This document shows positions 1-6,633 of a DNA stretch of 39,684 nucleotides, in pieces. Within the stretch, counting starts at the first letter, position 1, and every line of letters begins with the position of its first letter. Source of the DNA: Anaerolineae bacterium (lineage in GTDB: Bacteria > Chloroflexota > Anaerolineae > Aggregatilineales > Phototrophicaceae); assembly GCA_025454495.1 (NCBI GenBank), contig JALOOI010000041.1, forward strand, positions 1 to 39,684. Direction: 5' to 3'. The translations under genes and the position numbers were made by a program. A model generated the notes under the pieces. The model was not told where the DNA came from, searched no databases, and worked only from the letters and a program-made list of their open reading frames with translations.

Positions 1-307
1 CTGTCCCGCTTAAGAGAGCCAGCCATACCAGAAGAAGCCGATGCAGCGCCCGCCGGAGTCTGAAGCTGAAAACCGCCCACCGCCGTCACAATCCGCGCCC
101 TCACCCCCGCCCCCTCTCCCGGACGGGCTGCGCCCTGGGCGAGGGGAGACAAAGCGCGGTCGCTGTGTCGGGACGTGAGGCAATCGCAGGGGCATGATGC
201 CATCGTGCCATTGTGCCCCTGCCGGGGAGACACGCGCACTCGTGACCCTGCAAGTCCGCCCCCGGTGAATTGGATGCGATAGCCCACCCCTCGCCCCGCA
301 CTGCTGC
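1..307. other. Non-coding stretch at window start
   Basis: I see no credible gene here. The open frames on the minus strand in this stretch have no ribosome binding site, no recognisable protein motif and an atypical Arg/Gly/Ser-rich composition. The only structured element is the C-rich hairpin at 111-146, listed separately. The stretch is the distal upstream region of the nuo operon and may include the 3' end region of an upstream gene outside the window. Confidence 0.6.
111..146. repeat. C-rich hairpin, dispersed-repeat-like
   Basis: CCCCTCTCCC at 111-120 pairs with GGGCGAGGGG at 137-146 (9 of 10 positions), with a GC-rich 16-nt loop. The left arm sits in a CCCTCACCCCCGCC context. Such C/T-rich arms followed by the complement are typical of short palindromic elements scattered between genes in several Chloroflexota and proteobacterial genomes. 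Only one copy is visible here, so its repeat nature is inferred. Confidence 0.4.
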
Positions 308-336
308 TCGCCAGAATGCCCAAACAACGCTATAAT
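308..336 (+). promoter_or_regulatory. Candidate distal promoter of nuoA operon
   Basis: A perfect -10 hexamer TATAAT lies at 331-336, with TCGCCA at 308-313 as a 4-of-6 match to the -35 element and a 17-bp spacer. A short hairpin (GCGCC at 337-341 with GGCGC at 350-354) follows at once in the would-be transcript. It would give a leader of about 110 nt before nuoA. It may be a second start site besides the proximal promoter at 381-409. Confidence 0.45.
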
Positions 337-380
337 GCGCCGCTAATCTGGCGCGGCGTGGGACGCTGCTTGAATGTCGC

Positions 381-409
381 TTGACGGAGTTTCGGCCCTG
401 TGCTAACCT
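381..409 (+). promoter_or_regulatory. Proximal promoter of nuoA operon, extended -10
   Basis: TTGACG at 381-386 is a 5-of-6 match to the -35 box. A 17-bp spacer leads to TAACCT at 404-409, preceded by TGC (extended -10). The same TTGA-N17-TGCTAA layout occurs before nuoJ at 11390-11418, which supports both as real sigma-70-type promoters and suggests coordinated expression of the two halves of the complex I locus. Confidence 0.6.
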
Positions 410-455
410 CTGATACAGGACGGATTGCTCCAAACGTCACAAACGGAGAAACCGA

Positions 456-815
456 ATGGCTCTGCAAGAATTTGCGCCCGCCGGCGTAATGATTATTATC
501 GCCATTGTGCTGGCCTTTATCATTCTGATGATTTCGCGCGTGTTTGGCCCGTTTCGCCCCAGCTTTCGCAAGAATTCGCCCTATGAAAGCGGGATGAAAC
601 CCATTGGCCCGGCCAACCGGCGGATGCCGATTAAGTTCTACCTGGTGGCGGTGCTGTTCATCATCTTCGATGTCGAAGTGATCTTTTTTCTGCCCTGGGC
701 GGTCGCCATGCGCGATCTGTCCGTGTACGGGTTGATCGTGATGGGGGTGTTTACGTTGATCCTCGTGGTTGGCTTCATCTATGAGTGGAAGAAAGGGGCG
801 TTGGAATGGGAGTAA
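456..815 (+). CDS. nuoA: NADH-quinone oxidoreductase subunit A
   Basis: NuoA is a small membrane-arm subunit of complex I next to the quinone chamber. The 119-residue product has three hydrophobic segments (about 9-30, 62-84 and 90-110). It also has the family signatures SPYESG at about 41-46, in the loop between helices 1 and 2, and [11 protein letters not shown] in helix 2, including the conserved acidic residues. Length is normal for the family. GGAGA six bases before the ATG supports the start. It is the first gene of the operon and overlaps the nuoB start by 10 bp, which suggests translational coupling. Confidence 0.97.
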   Translation: MALQEFAPAGVMIIIAIVLAFIILMISRVFGPFRPSFRKNSPYESGMKPIGPANRRMPIKFYLVAVLFIIFDVEVIFFLPWAVAMRDLSVYGLIVMGVFTLILVVGFIYEWKKGALEWE

Positions 816-1291
816 CCTCCAAACTGGGAAATCTGGGTATTGTGACCACCACGCTGGAAACGGCCGTCAACTGGGGACGCACCGGGGCCATGTGGCCGCT
901 GCTGTTCGGGCTGGCCTGCTGCGCCATCGAAATGATGAGCGCCCAGGCTTCGGATTATGATCTGTCGCGCTTTGGCATGGAACTGAACCGCGCCAGCCCG
1001 CGCCAGAGTGATCTCATCATCGTGGCGGGCCGGGTGACGCGCAAAATGGCCCCCGTGCTGCGCCAGCTCTATGACCAGATGGCCGACCCCAAATGGGTCA
1101 TCAGCATGGGCGACTGCGCTTCCTGCGGCGGCGTGTACAACAATTACGCCATCGTGCAGGGCGTGGATGAAATTATCCCGGTGGATGTGTACGTGGCCGG
1201 CTGCCCGCCGCGCCCGGAACAATTGATTCATGGCATCATGACCCTGCACGAAAAAATTAAAGCTGAACGCATCGTGCACTGGGCCAGCTAA
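806..1291 (+). CDS. nuoB: NADH-quinone oxidoreductase subunit B
   Basis: NuoB carries the terminal [4Fe-4S] cluster N2, which reduces quinone. With the ATG at 806 the protein has 161 residues. It shows the adjacent cysteines C38-C39 (LACCAIE), C104 in GDCASCGG and C133 in AGCPPRPE, which together form the N2 ligand set. A GTG at 785 in the same frame would add seven residues. I prefer the ATG because AAGGGG lies about 7 bases before it, and because this start gives the common short overlap with nuoA. The protein belongs to the peripheral arm at its junction with the membrane and contacts NuoC, NuoD, NuoA and NuoH. Confidence 0.97.
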   Translation: MGVTSKLGNLGIVTTTLETAVNWGRTGAMWPLLFGLACCAIEMMSAQASDYDLSRFGMELNRASPRQSDLIIVAGRVTRKMAPVLRQLYDQMADPKWVISMGDCASCGGVYNNYAIVQGVDEIIPVDVYVAGCPPRPEQLIHGIMTLHEKIKAERIVHWAS

Positions 1292-1302
1292 AAGGACTCA
1301 CC

Positions 1303-1848
1303 ATGCACATACCCCCTCCGCTGGATGCCACCGACGCGCTGAAGCAGCATTTTGGCGCGGACGTGCTGTATAGCAAACAGTTTCGCGGCGAAACGACCAT
1401 CGCCGTCAACCCGGCGAGCCTGGCCGAAATCATGCTGTTTTTACGCAACACGCCCGGCCTGGTCTTCAACTTCCTGTCCGATATTAGCGCGGTGGATTAT
1501 TACCCGCACATCCCCTCGGACGAGCGCCCGGAACGCTTCGGCGTGGCCTATCATCTGTATTCCATGCTGTATAACCGCCGCCTGCGCGTGAAAGTGTTCG
1601 CCGCGGAAGAGACCCCGGTCGTCCCCACCATCATCGGCGTGTTCCCGGCAGCAGGCTGGCTGGAACGCGAGATTATGGACATGATGGGGGTGAAATTCGA
1701 GGGCAACCCGGATCAGCGCCGGCTGCTGATGCCGGATGACTGGGACGGGCACCCGCACCGGCGCGATTACCCCATGGGCAAGGAAACGGTGCAGTTTTCC
1801 TTTAATGTGGAAGAGATTCTCAAGCACAAGCCGTCTGCCAGCAAATAA
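1303..1848 (+). CDS. nuoC: NADH-quinone oxidoreductase subunit C
   Basis: This is the 30-kDa-type subunit of complex I, in the connecting module beside NuoD. The 181-residue protein has the family pattern FVLSD-like FNFLSDISAVDY around 55-66, WLEREIMDMMGV around 122-133 and the C-terminal signature RRLLMPDDWDGHPHRRDYP. It is a separate gene, unlike the nuoCD fusion of enterobacteria. AAAAGGA precedes the ATG by six bases. A hairpin begins directly after the stop codon. Confidence 0.96.
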   Translation: MHIPPPLDATDALKQHFGADVLYSKQFRGETTIAVNPASLAEIMLFLRNTPGLVFNFLSDISAVDYYPHIPSDERPERFGVAYHLYSMLYNRRLRVKVFAAEETPVVPTIIGVFPAAGWLEREIMDMMGVKFEGNPDQRRLLMPDDWDGHPHRRDYPMGKETVQFSFNVEEILKHKPSASK

Positions 1849-1869
1849 GGGAGCAGCGGCGCTGTTCCC
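1849..1869 (+). other. Intergenic hairpin nuoC/nuoD
   Basis: GGGAGCAGC at 1849-1857 pairs with GCTGTTCCC at 1861-1869 (nine pairs including one G-U) around a GGC loop. It starts at the base after the nuoC stop codon. No T-tract follows, so it is unlikely to terminate transcription. It may set mRNA stability or slow ribosome drop-through. It is one of a series of such hairpins in this operon. Confidence 0.6.
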
Positions 1870-1893
1870 CGGATGCATTACGGAGAGTCACCG

Positions 1894-3159
1894 ATGGTTA
1901 CAGGAATACAATCCCGCGAGACCGGCACCAAAGCCGTGTGGGAAGGCAGCCTGGAAGAACTGCGCGGGCTGGTGACGGAACGCGCCATGACCGGCGAAAC
2001 CATGCTGCTGAACATGGGGCCGCACCATCCCAGTACCCATGGCGTGCTGCGCCTGCTGCTGGAACTGGATGGCGAACAGATCGTCACCTGCCTGCCGGAT
2101 ATTGGCTTTTTGCACACCGGCATCGAAAAGAATATCGAAGACAAGACCTACGAAAAAGGCGTGCCACTGACCGACCGCATGGATTATCTGTCGCCCATGT
2201 CCAACAACATGGCGTTTTGCCTGGCGGTGGAAAAGCTGGCCGAGGTCGATGTGCCGGAACGCGCCCGCATCATTCGCGTCATCTGCCTGGAGCTGGCCCG
2301 CATCGCCAGCCATATGGTGTGGCTGGGCACCCACGCGCTGGACATGGGCGCGATGAGCGTCTTTTTGTACTGCTTCCGTGAACGTGAGCATATCCTGCGT
2401 ATCTTCGAAATGATCAGCGGCCAGCGCATGATGGGCAGCTACCTGCGCCCCGGCGGGGTATGGCGTGATCTGCCGCCGGAATTTTACAAGGCCGTCACCG
2501 ACTTCATCACCTACTTTGAGCCGAAAGTGGATGATTATGAAGCGCTGCTGACGCGCAACCCCATCTGGCTGGATCGCACGCAGGGCGTGGGCATCCTGGA
2601 GCCGGAGGTGGCGCTGGCCTGGGGCGTGACCGGCGCGTGCCTGCGCGGCAGCGGGGTCAACTGGGATGTGCGTAAAGCCATGCCCTACAGCGACTACGAT
2701 ACCTATGACTTTGATGTGCCCCTGGGCGAGCATGGCGATGTGTATGACCGCTTCCTGTGCCGCGTGCAGGAAGTGCGCCAGAGCGTGCGTATCCTGAAGC
2801 AGGCCATGAAACGCCTGCCGAAGAAAGGCCCGTTCCGGTCGGACAATCGTAAATTCGTGCCGCCGCCCCGCCGCGAACTGGGCCAGAGCATGGAAGCCGT
2901 CATCCACCATTTTAAGCTGTGGACGCACGGTTTTGATGCGCCGGACGAAGAAGTGTATGTGTCGCTGGAAAGCCCGCGCGGTGAGATCGGCTGTTACCTG
3001 CATGGCACGGGCGGCAACAAACCGCGCCGCGTGCATTTTAAAACGCCTTCATTCATGCACATCAGCGCTCTGCCGGTCATGTCCGAAGGCTACCTGCTGG
3101 CCGATATGATCGCCATCATCGGCAGCGTGGATATTGTGCTTGGCGATTGTGATCGATAG
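1894..3159 (+). CDS. nuoD: NADH-quinone oxidoreductase subunit D
   Basis: NuoD is the 49-kDa-type subunit that with NuoB forms the quinone-reduction site. The product from ATG 1894 has 421 residues. It shows the diagnostic GPHHPSTHGVLRL near residue 42, GFLHTGIEK, the region around RMDYLSPM, and the conserved C-terminal end D-I-V-L-G-D-C-D-R. An ATG at 1873 in frame would add seven residues. The later start is preferred because GGAGAG lies eight bases before it, whereas nothing suitable precedes 1873. The gene is a homologue of NiFe-hydrogenase large subunits without the metal ligands. Confidence 0.96.
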   Translation: MVTGIQSRETGTKAVWEGSLEELRGLVTERAMTGETMLLNMGPHHPSTHGVLRLLLELDGEQIVTCLPDIGFLHTGIEKNIEDKTYEKGVPLTDRMDYLSPMSNNMAFCLAVEKLAEVDVPERARIIRVICLELARIASHMVWLGTHALDMGAMSVFLYCFREREHILRIFEMISGQRMMGSYLRPGGVWRDLPPEFYKAVTDFITYFEPKVDDYEALLTRNPIWLDRTQGVGILEPEVALAWGVTGACLRGSGVNWDVRKAMPYSDYDTYDFDVPLGEHGDVYDRFLCRVQEVRQSVRILKQAMKRLPKKGPFRSDNRKFVPPPRRELGQSMEAVIHHFKLWTHGFDAPDEEVYVSLESPRGEIGCYLHGTGGNKPRRVHFKTPSFMHISALPVMSEGYLLADMIAIIGSVDIVLGDCDR

Positions 3160-3168
3160 GCTGCGGGC

Positions 3169-3200
3169 GCTGCGCGGCCGGCCCCGGTCGGCCGCGCAGC
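3169..3200 (+). other. Strong intergenic hairpin nuoD/nuoE
   Basis: GCTGCGCGGCCG at 3169-3180 is perfectly complementary to CGGCCGCGCAGC at 3189-3200, with an 8-nt loop. This is the strongest stem in the operon (12 bp, nearly all G-C). It is followed by CCCTGGCAG and not by T residues, so full termination is unlikely. Partial attenuation or mRNA processing would fit its place between nuoD and nuoE. Confidence 0.7.
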
Positions 3201-3236
3201 CCCTGGCAGTTCTGTAGCCTTCAGGGATGGGCTGGC

Positions 3237-3734
3237 ATGGCAATACTCAATAACCCCAAATACGAAGACCGCATCCAGTGGCACCTGAGCAAATACCCGG
3301 ATAAGCGCTCGGCGGTGATGCCGCTGCTGTACATTGCCCAGGAAGAATATGGCTACGTCAGCCAGGAGGGCATCCTGGAAGTGGCGCAGTTGTGCGATAT
3401 GGACCCGACGCAGGTGAAATCCATCGCCGGGTTTTACACCATGTATTCCGAGAAGCCCAAAGGCCGCTACTGGCTGCAAACCTGCACCGATCTGGCGTGT
3501 GCGCTGCGCGGGGCGGATGAATTTCATCATGACCTGCTGGCGTACCTGGAGATTGAAGAAGGCGGCACCACGGCGGATGGCCTGTTCACCGCCGAGCATG
3601 TGATGTGCCTGGCCGCCTGCGACAAAGCCCCCATGCTCCAGTGCAATTTCCACTTTATGGAAAACCTGGACCTGGCGAAGATGAAAGCGTGGATCGAAGA
3701 AAAACGCGCTGAGCTGGAAAAACAATCCAAATGA
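3237..3734 (+). CDS. nuoE: NADH-quinone oxidoreductase subunit E
   Basis: NuoE is the thioredoxin-fold subunit of the NADH-dehydrogenase module, holding the [2Fe-2S] cluster N1a beside NuoF. The four ligands are visible as C83 and C88 (CTDLAC) and C124 and C128 (CLAAC). The protein has 165 residues, normal for the family. The N-terminal helical part includes AVMPLLYIAQEEYGYV, a hallmark of the family. It is cytoplasmic and lies upstream of its partner nuoF with about 98 bases between them. Confidence 0.97.
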   Translation: MAILNNPKYEDRIQWHLSKYPDKRSAVMPLLYIAQEEYGYVSQEGILEVAQLCDMDPTQVKSIAGFYTMYSEKPKGRYWLQTCTDLACALRGADEFHHDLLAYLEIEEGGTTADGLFTAEHVMCLAACDKAPMLQCNFHFMENLDLAKMKAWIEEKRAELEKQSK

Positions 3735-3742
3735 GGGAGACC

Positions 3743-3759
3743 CAGGCACCGCGTGCCTG
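3743..3759 (+). other. Intergenic hairpin nuoE/nuoF
   Basis: CAGGCAC (3743-3749) and GTGCCTG (3753-3759) form a perfect 7-bp stem around CGC, just after the nuoE stop. TTGTGAG follows, which is not a convincing terminator tail. It belongs to the series of operon-internal hairpins. Confidence 0.5.
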
Positions 3760-3832
3760 TTGTGAGCGTTGTTCGGGGATGTTGTTACGGTCATAGTCCT
3801 GTCAACCACAGTCCAGAAGCGGGTAAAACACC

Positions 3833-5143
3833 ATGGAAAAACACATTCTCTTACGCGGGAACGATGTCCCGAACATCCACCAGTACGATGTCTACGTTCA
3901 GCATGAGGGCTATGCCGGGCTGAAAAAAGCCCTCGGCATGACCCCGGAGCAGGTGATCGACGAGGTGAAAGCCTCCGGCCTGCGCGGGCGCGGCGGCGCG
4001 GGCTTCCCGGCCGGGGTGAAGTGGAGCTTCATCCCCAAAAATGAGCCGGTGAAATATGTGACGGTGAACGCCGACGAGAGCGAAACCGGCACCTTTAAAG
4101 ACCGCCTCATCATGGAAACCAACCCGCACCAGTTGATCGAAGGGGCGCTCATCTGCGCCTATGCCATTCAGGCGAAGGCCGTTTACATTTACCTGCGCGG
4201 CGAGTTCTGGGATATTGCCCACCAACTGGATCAGTGCATCGAAGATGCGCGGCGGCATGGCTTTGTCGGGCAGAACATCGGCGGCAGCAGCTTTAGCTGC
4301 GAGGTGTACACCCACCTGGGCGCAGGGGCCTACATCTGCGGCGAAGAAAGCGCCCTGCTGAACAGCCTGGAAGGCAAGCTGGGGCAGCCGCGCGTGCGCC
4401 CGCCGTTCCCGGCGCAAAAAGGCGGCGGCCTCTATGGCGAGCCGACCGTGGTGAACAATGTGGAAACGCTGACCAATGTGCCGTGGATCATGGTGCATGG
4501 CGCGGCGGAATACAAAAAATTCGGCACCGAGCAGAGCGCCGGCACCAAGCTGTACTGCGTCAGCGGCCATGTGCAGAAACCGGGCGTGTATGAACTGCCC
4601 TTCAGCACCACCTTCCGCGAACTGCTGTACGACATCTGCGGCGGCCCGTCGGTAGAAGGCCGCAGCTTTAAAGCGCTGCTGCCTTCCGGCGGCTCCGGCC
4701 CGGTGGTGCCGCTGAACGATCAGGTGCTGGATACGCGCATGAGCTATGAAGATACGGCGAAGGTGGGCACCATCATCGGCTCGGCCTCGCTCATCGTCAT
4801 GGATGACAGCGTGGATATGACCTGGGTCGCCAGCAAGGTGACGAAATTCTTTAAGCACGAAAGCTGCGGCAAATGCACCCCCTGCCGCGAAGGCACCTAC
4901 TGGCTGGATAAAGTCATCGACCGCATCATGGCGGGCGAGGGGCGGCCCGAAGATGTGAAGCTGATCGAAAATGTGGCGAAGAACATGGCCGGCATCACGC
5001 TGTGCGCCCTGGGCGAATTCGCCGCCAACCCCATCATCCATACCATTCGCCAGTTCCCGGAAGATTTTAACCGGCACGTGGCCGCGAAGACCGAAACCCG
5101 GCCGGCCGCGGGCAAAAAGACGGCCCCGGCCGCCGGCGATTGA
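3833..5143 (+). CDS. nuoF: NADH-quinone oxidoreductase subunit F
   Basis: NuoF oxidises NADH, passing electrons through FMN to cluster N3. The 436-residue protein has the FMN-binding glycine-rich stretch GLRGRGGAGFPAG at 49-61, NADESETGTFKDR at 79-91, and the NADH-binding GAGAYICGEESALL at 163-176. The N3 ligands are C345, C348 and C351 (ESCGKCTPCREGT) with C391 (LCALGEF). The last 25 residues are a Lys/Ala/Pro-rich tail that is not part of the usual fold. It forms the tip of the peripheral arm with NuoE and NuoG. Confidence 0.98.
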   Translation: MEKHILLRGNDVPNIHQYDVYVQHEGYAGLKKALGMTPEQVIDEVKASGLRGRGGAGFPAGVKWSFIPKNEPVKYVTVNADESETGTFKDRLIMETNPHQLIEGALICAYAIQAKAVYIYLRGEFWDIAHQLDQCIEDARRHGFVGQNIGGSSFSCEVYTHLGAGAYICGEESALLNSLEGKLGQPRVRPPFPAQKGGGLYGEPTVVNNVETLTNVPWIMVHGAAEYKKFGTEQSAGTKLYCVSGHVQKPGVYELPFSTTFRELLYDICGGPSVEGRSFKALLPSGGSGPVVPLNDQVLDTRMSYEDTAKVGTIIGSASLIVMDDSVDMTWVASKVTKFFKHESCGKCTPCREGTYWLDKVIDRIMAGEGRPEDVKLIENVAKNMAGITLCALGEFAANPIIHTIRQFPEDFNRHVAAKTETRPAAGKKTAPAAGD

Positions 5144-5165
5144 CCGGCCACCCGGTGCGAAGCGC

Positions 5166-5190
5166 CAGGCAGGGTCGGTAGCCCTGCCTG
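5166..5190 (+). other. Intergenic hairpin after nuoF
   Basis: CAGGCAGGG at 5166-5174 is perfectly complementary to CCCTGCCTG at 5182-5190 with a 7-nt loop. It separates nuoF from the first accessory gene. Only ATGGTTTAAA follows, so it does not look like an efficient terminator, but it could lower expression of the accessory genes relative to nuoF. Confidence 0.6.
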
Positions 5191-5209
5191 ATGGTTTAAA
5201 GGCTGCGCC

Positions 5210-5596
5210 ATGACCGACGACCCCAACCGTGACTTTAACCGCGACCGCGACCGTGACAGCGACCACGACCGCGACGCTGATGGCTGGCCGCCGGTTGAGG
5301 AGTCCCCGGCCGGCACCGGCACCCTGACGGTGCCCGCGGAGCCGGCCCCGCGCCCCCGCGCGGTGCCCCCGCGCCTGGCAGAGCTGTCGCTGGCCATTGA
5401 GCTTTTCCCGCAGGCGGCCGTCAATTACCTGCTGCGCGGGGAATACTTTCTGGAAGATCGGCAGTTTATCCTGGCGCAGGCCGACTTTGAAACAGCGCTG
5501 ACGCTGGCGCAGGCGCAGCTTGCAACGGATGCCTGGGGCATCGTCAACCAGATGGTGATCGACCGGGCCAGCCGCGGTTTGCAGCACCTGCGCTGA
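5210..5596 (+). CDS. TPR-like protein in nuo operon (function unknown)
   Basis: I do not recognise a named family. The 128-residue protein has a charged N-terminus with Asp-Arg/Asp-His alternation (residues about 6-23), a Pro/Ala-rich linker to about 53, and a helical C-terminal part. Residues about 70-102 resemble one tetratricopeptide repeat (NYLLRGEYFLEDRQFILAQ onward). No signal peptide or membrane segment is seen, so it is probably cytoplasmic. AAAGG precedes the ATG. It lies inside the complex I operon between nuoF and nuoG, 13 bp before the next gene, so a role in assembly of the NADH module is possible. That role is inference only. Confidence 0.75.
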   Translation: MTDDPNRDFNRDRDRDSDHDRDADGWPPVEESPAGTGTLTVPAEPAPRPRAVPPRLAELSLAIELFPQAAVNYLLRGEYFLEDRQFILAQADFETALTLAQAQLATDAWGIVNQMVIDRASRGLQHLR

Positions 5597-5609
5597 AGGA
5601 GTCACTGCC

Positions 5610-6080
5610 ATGGGCCGCCTGCGTACCCGGTTTTTTCGCCCCGCCACCTGCCTGATCGTGCTGGTGGCCCTGGTGGGAGCCTGTGCGTGGTGCGGCCTGG
5701 GCGGCCTGAACCTGCTGGTGGAGGCCGTGCGGCTGACGCTGGTGGATACGCCGCGGGTGAACGATACCGGCGGTCAGTTTCTGGCCCGCCTGCGCGACGG
5801 GGATGGGCCCGGGGCCTTCGCCCTGCTCACCCCGGCCTTGCAGCAGCAGGTGGGCGATCCGCAGCGGCTGCTGGACTGGCTGCCGGTGCGCGTGGTGGAC
5901 TGGCGCGTGCTGCGGGTGAACAGCGATGCCGATTCCGGCCGCGTGATTGCGGCGATTAGTTTTGACGATGGCAGCAATCGCCAGTTTGCGGTGCTGGTGG
6001 CGCAAAATGCCGATGGCTGGCGCGTCACCGATTTTACCGACGATGTACGGTCGCTCTCACAGATTGCGCCCGGTGGCTGA
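5610..6080 (+). CDS. Membrane-anchored nuo-operon protein, paralogue 1
   Basis: This 156-residue protein has one N-terminal hydrophobic segment (about 12-36) followed by a soluble domain. VGAC at 22-25 could be a lipobox, so it is either a lipoprotein or a single-pass protein. The domain has the pattern FLARLRDGD..AF.LLTPALQ..., then LPVRVVDW, then a basic-acidic strand pattern ending in GWRVTDF. This looks like a small NTF2-like or DUF4864-type alpha+beta fold, by eye only. The next gene repeats the same pattern, so the two arose by duplication. AAGGAG lies eight bases before the ATG. Its place between nuoF and nuoG suggests a complex I accessory or assembly role, which is unproven. Confidence 0.75.
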   Translation: MGRLRTRFFRPATCLIVLVALVGACAWCGLGGLNLLVEAVRLTLVDTPRVNDTGGQFLARLRDGDGPGAFALLTPALQQQVGDPQRLLDWLPVRVVDWRVLRVNSDADSGRVIAAISFDDGSNRQFAVLVAQNADGWRVTDFTDDVRSLSQIAPGG

Positions 6081-6107
6081 GGCCGGTCAGCGGCGGAAAG
6101 GTGCAGC

Positions 6108-6524
6108 ATGATGGACAAACCCAAACGCAAACTGGCCCCGCCGCGCCCGGTGCGCTGGCTGTGGCTGGCGGTGCTGCTCGGCATCTGCACCGTGTGCACC
6201 TTCAGCGGGGCCGTCGTCTTCATTCAGGATATGCAGCCGATGAGCGATGCCGCCAGCCGCTTTCTGGAATACCGCCGCGACGATAATCCGGCCGCGGCCT
6301 TCGACCTGCTCAGCGAGGCGCTGCAAAGCGAGCTGGGCGGGCCGGAAAATGTGTATGTCCGGCTGCCCGTGCGCCCGCTGGACTGGCAGTTCAACTCGTT
6401 TCAGGTGAGCAATGGGGTGTGGGGGCAGGTGCGGGGCACGATAGAATGGGCCGATGGCCAGACCGAGAGCATCACCCTGCATCTGGTGAAGCAGGGCGGT
6501 GCCTGGCGCATCTCTGGTTTTTAG
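6108..6524 (+). CDS. Membrane-anchored nuo-operon protein, paralogue 2
   Basis: The 138-residue product has a basic N-terminus (KPKRKLAPPRPVR), one membrane segment at about 17-40 and an outside domain homologous to that of the preceding gene. Shared positions include FL..R.D...AAF.LL..ALQ..LG.P, LPVRPLDW and GAWRISGF at the very C-terminus. By the positive-inside rule the domain should be extracytoplasmic. AAAGG is six bases before the ATG. An adjacent ATG at 6111 is the alternative start. Like its neighbour it is not a canonical complex I subunit. I cannot assign a function. Confidence 0.75.
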   Translation: MMDKPKRKLAPPRPVRWLWLAVLLGICTVCTFSGAVVFIQDMQPMSDAASRFLEYRRDDNPAAAFDLLSEALQSELGGPENVYVRLPVRPLDWQFNSFQVSNGVWGQVRGTIEWADGQTESITLHLVKQGGAWRISGF

Positions 6525-6535
6525 CCGCAATACGC

Positions 6536-6541
6536 TATACT
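6536..6541 (+). promoter_or_regulatory. Possible internal promoter before nuoG
   Basis: TATACT at 6536-6541 is a good -10 hexamer in the 109-bp gap before nuoG. No convincing -35 box stands 16-18 bp upstream (TCTGGT is weak). It might start an independent nuoG-H-I transcript, but support is limited to the -10 element. Confidence 0.25.
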
Positions 6542-6633
6542 GGTAACGCCTGGTAAAAACTTCCTGGATCATATTGGCTGAGGCTGCGATAACCACCCGC
6601 CCCTGACGGGGGGACTGGACGCGGAGGATATGT

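Noticed and set aside
10-433. Two overlapping minus-strand frames at the window start
   Set aside because: They show no start signal, no motif and an Arg/Gly/Ser-rich shadow composition. They cover the nuoA promoters.
3169-3200. Terminator between nuoD and nuoE
   Set aside because: The stem is strong, but no T-tract follows and the genes downstream are essential parts of the same complex without a new promoter. I keep it as a structural element only.
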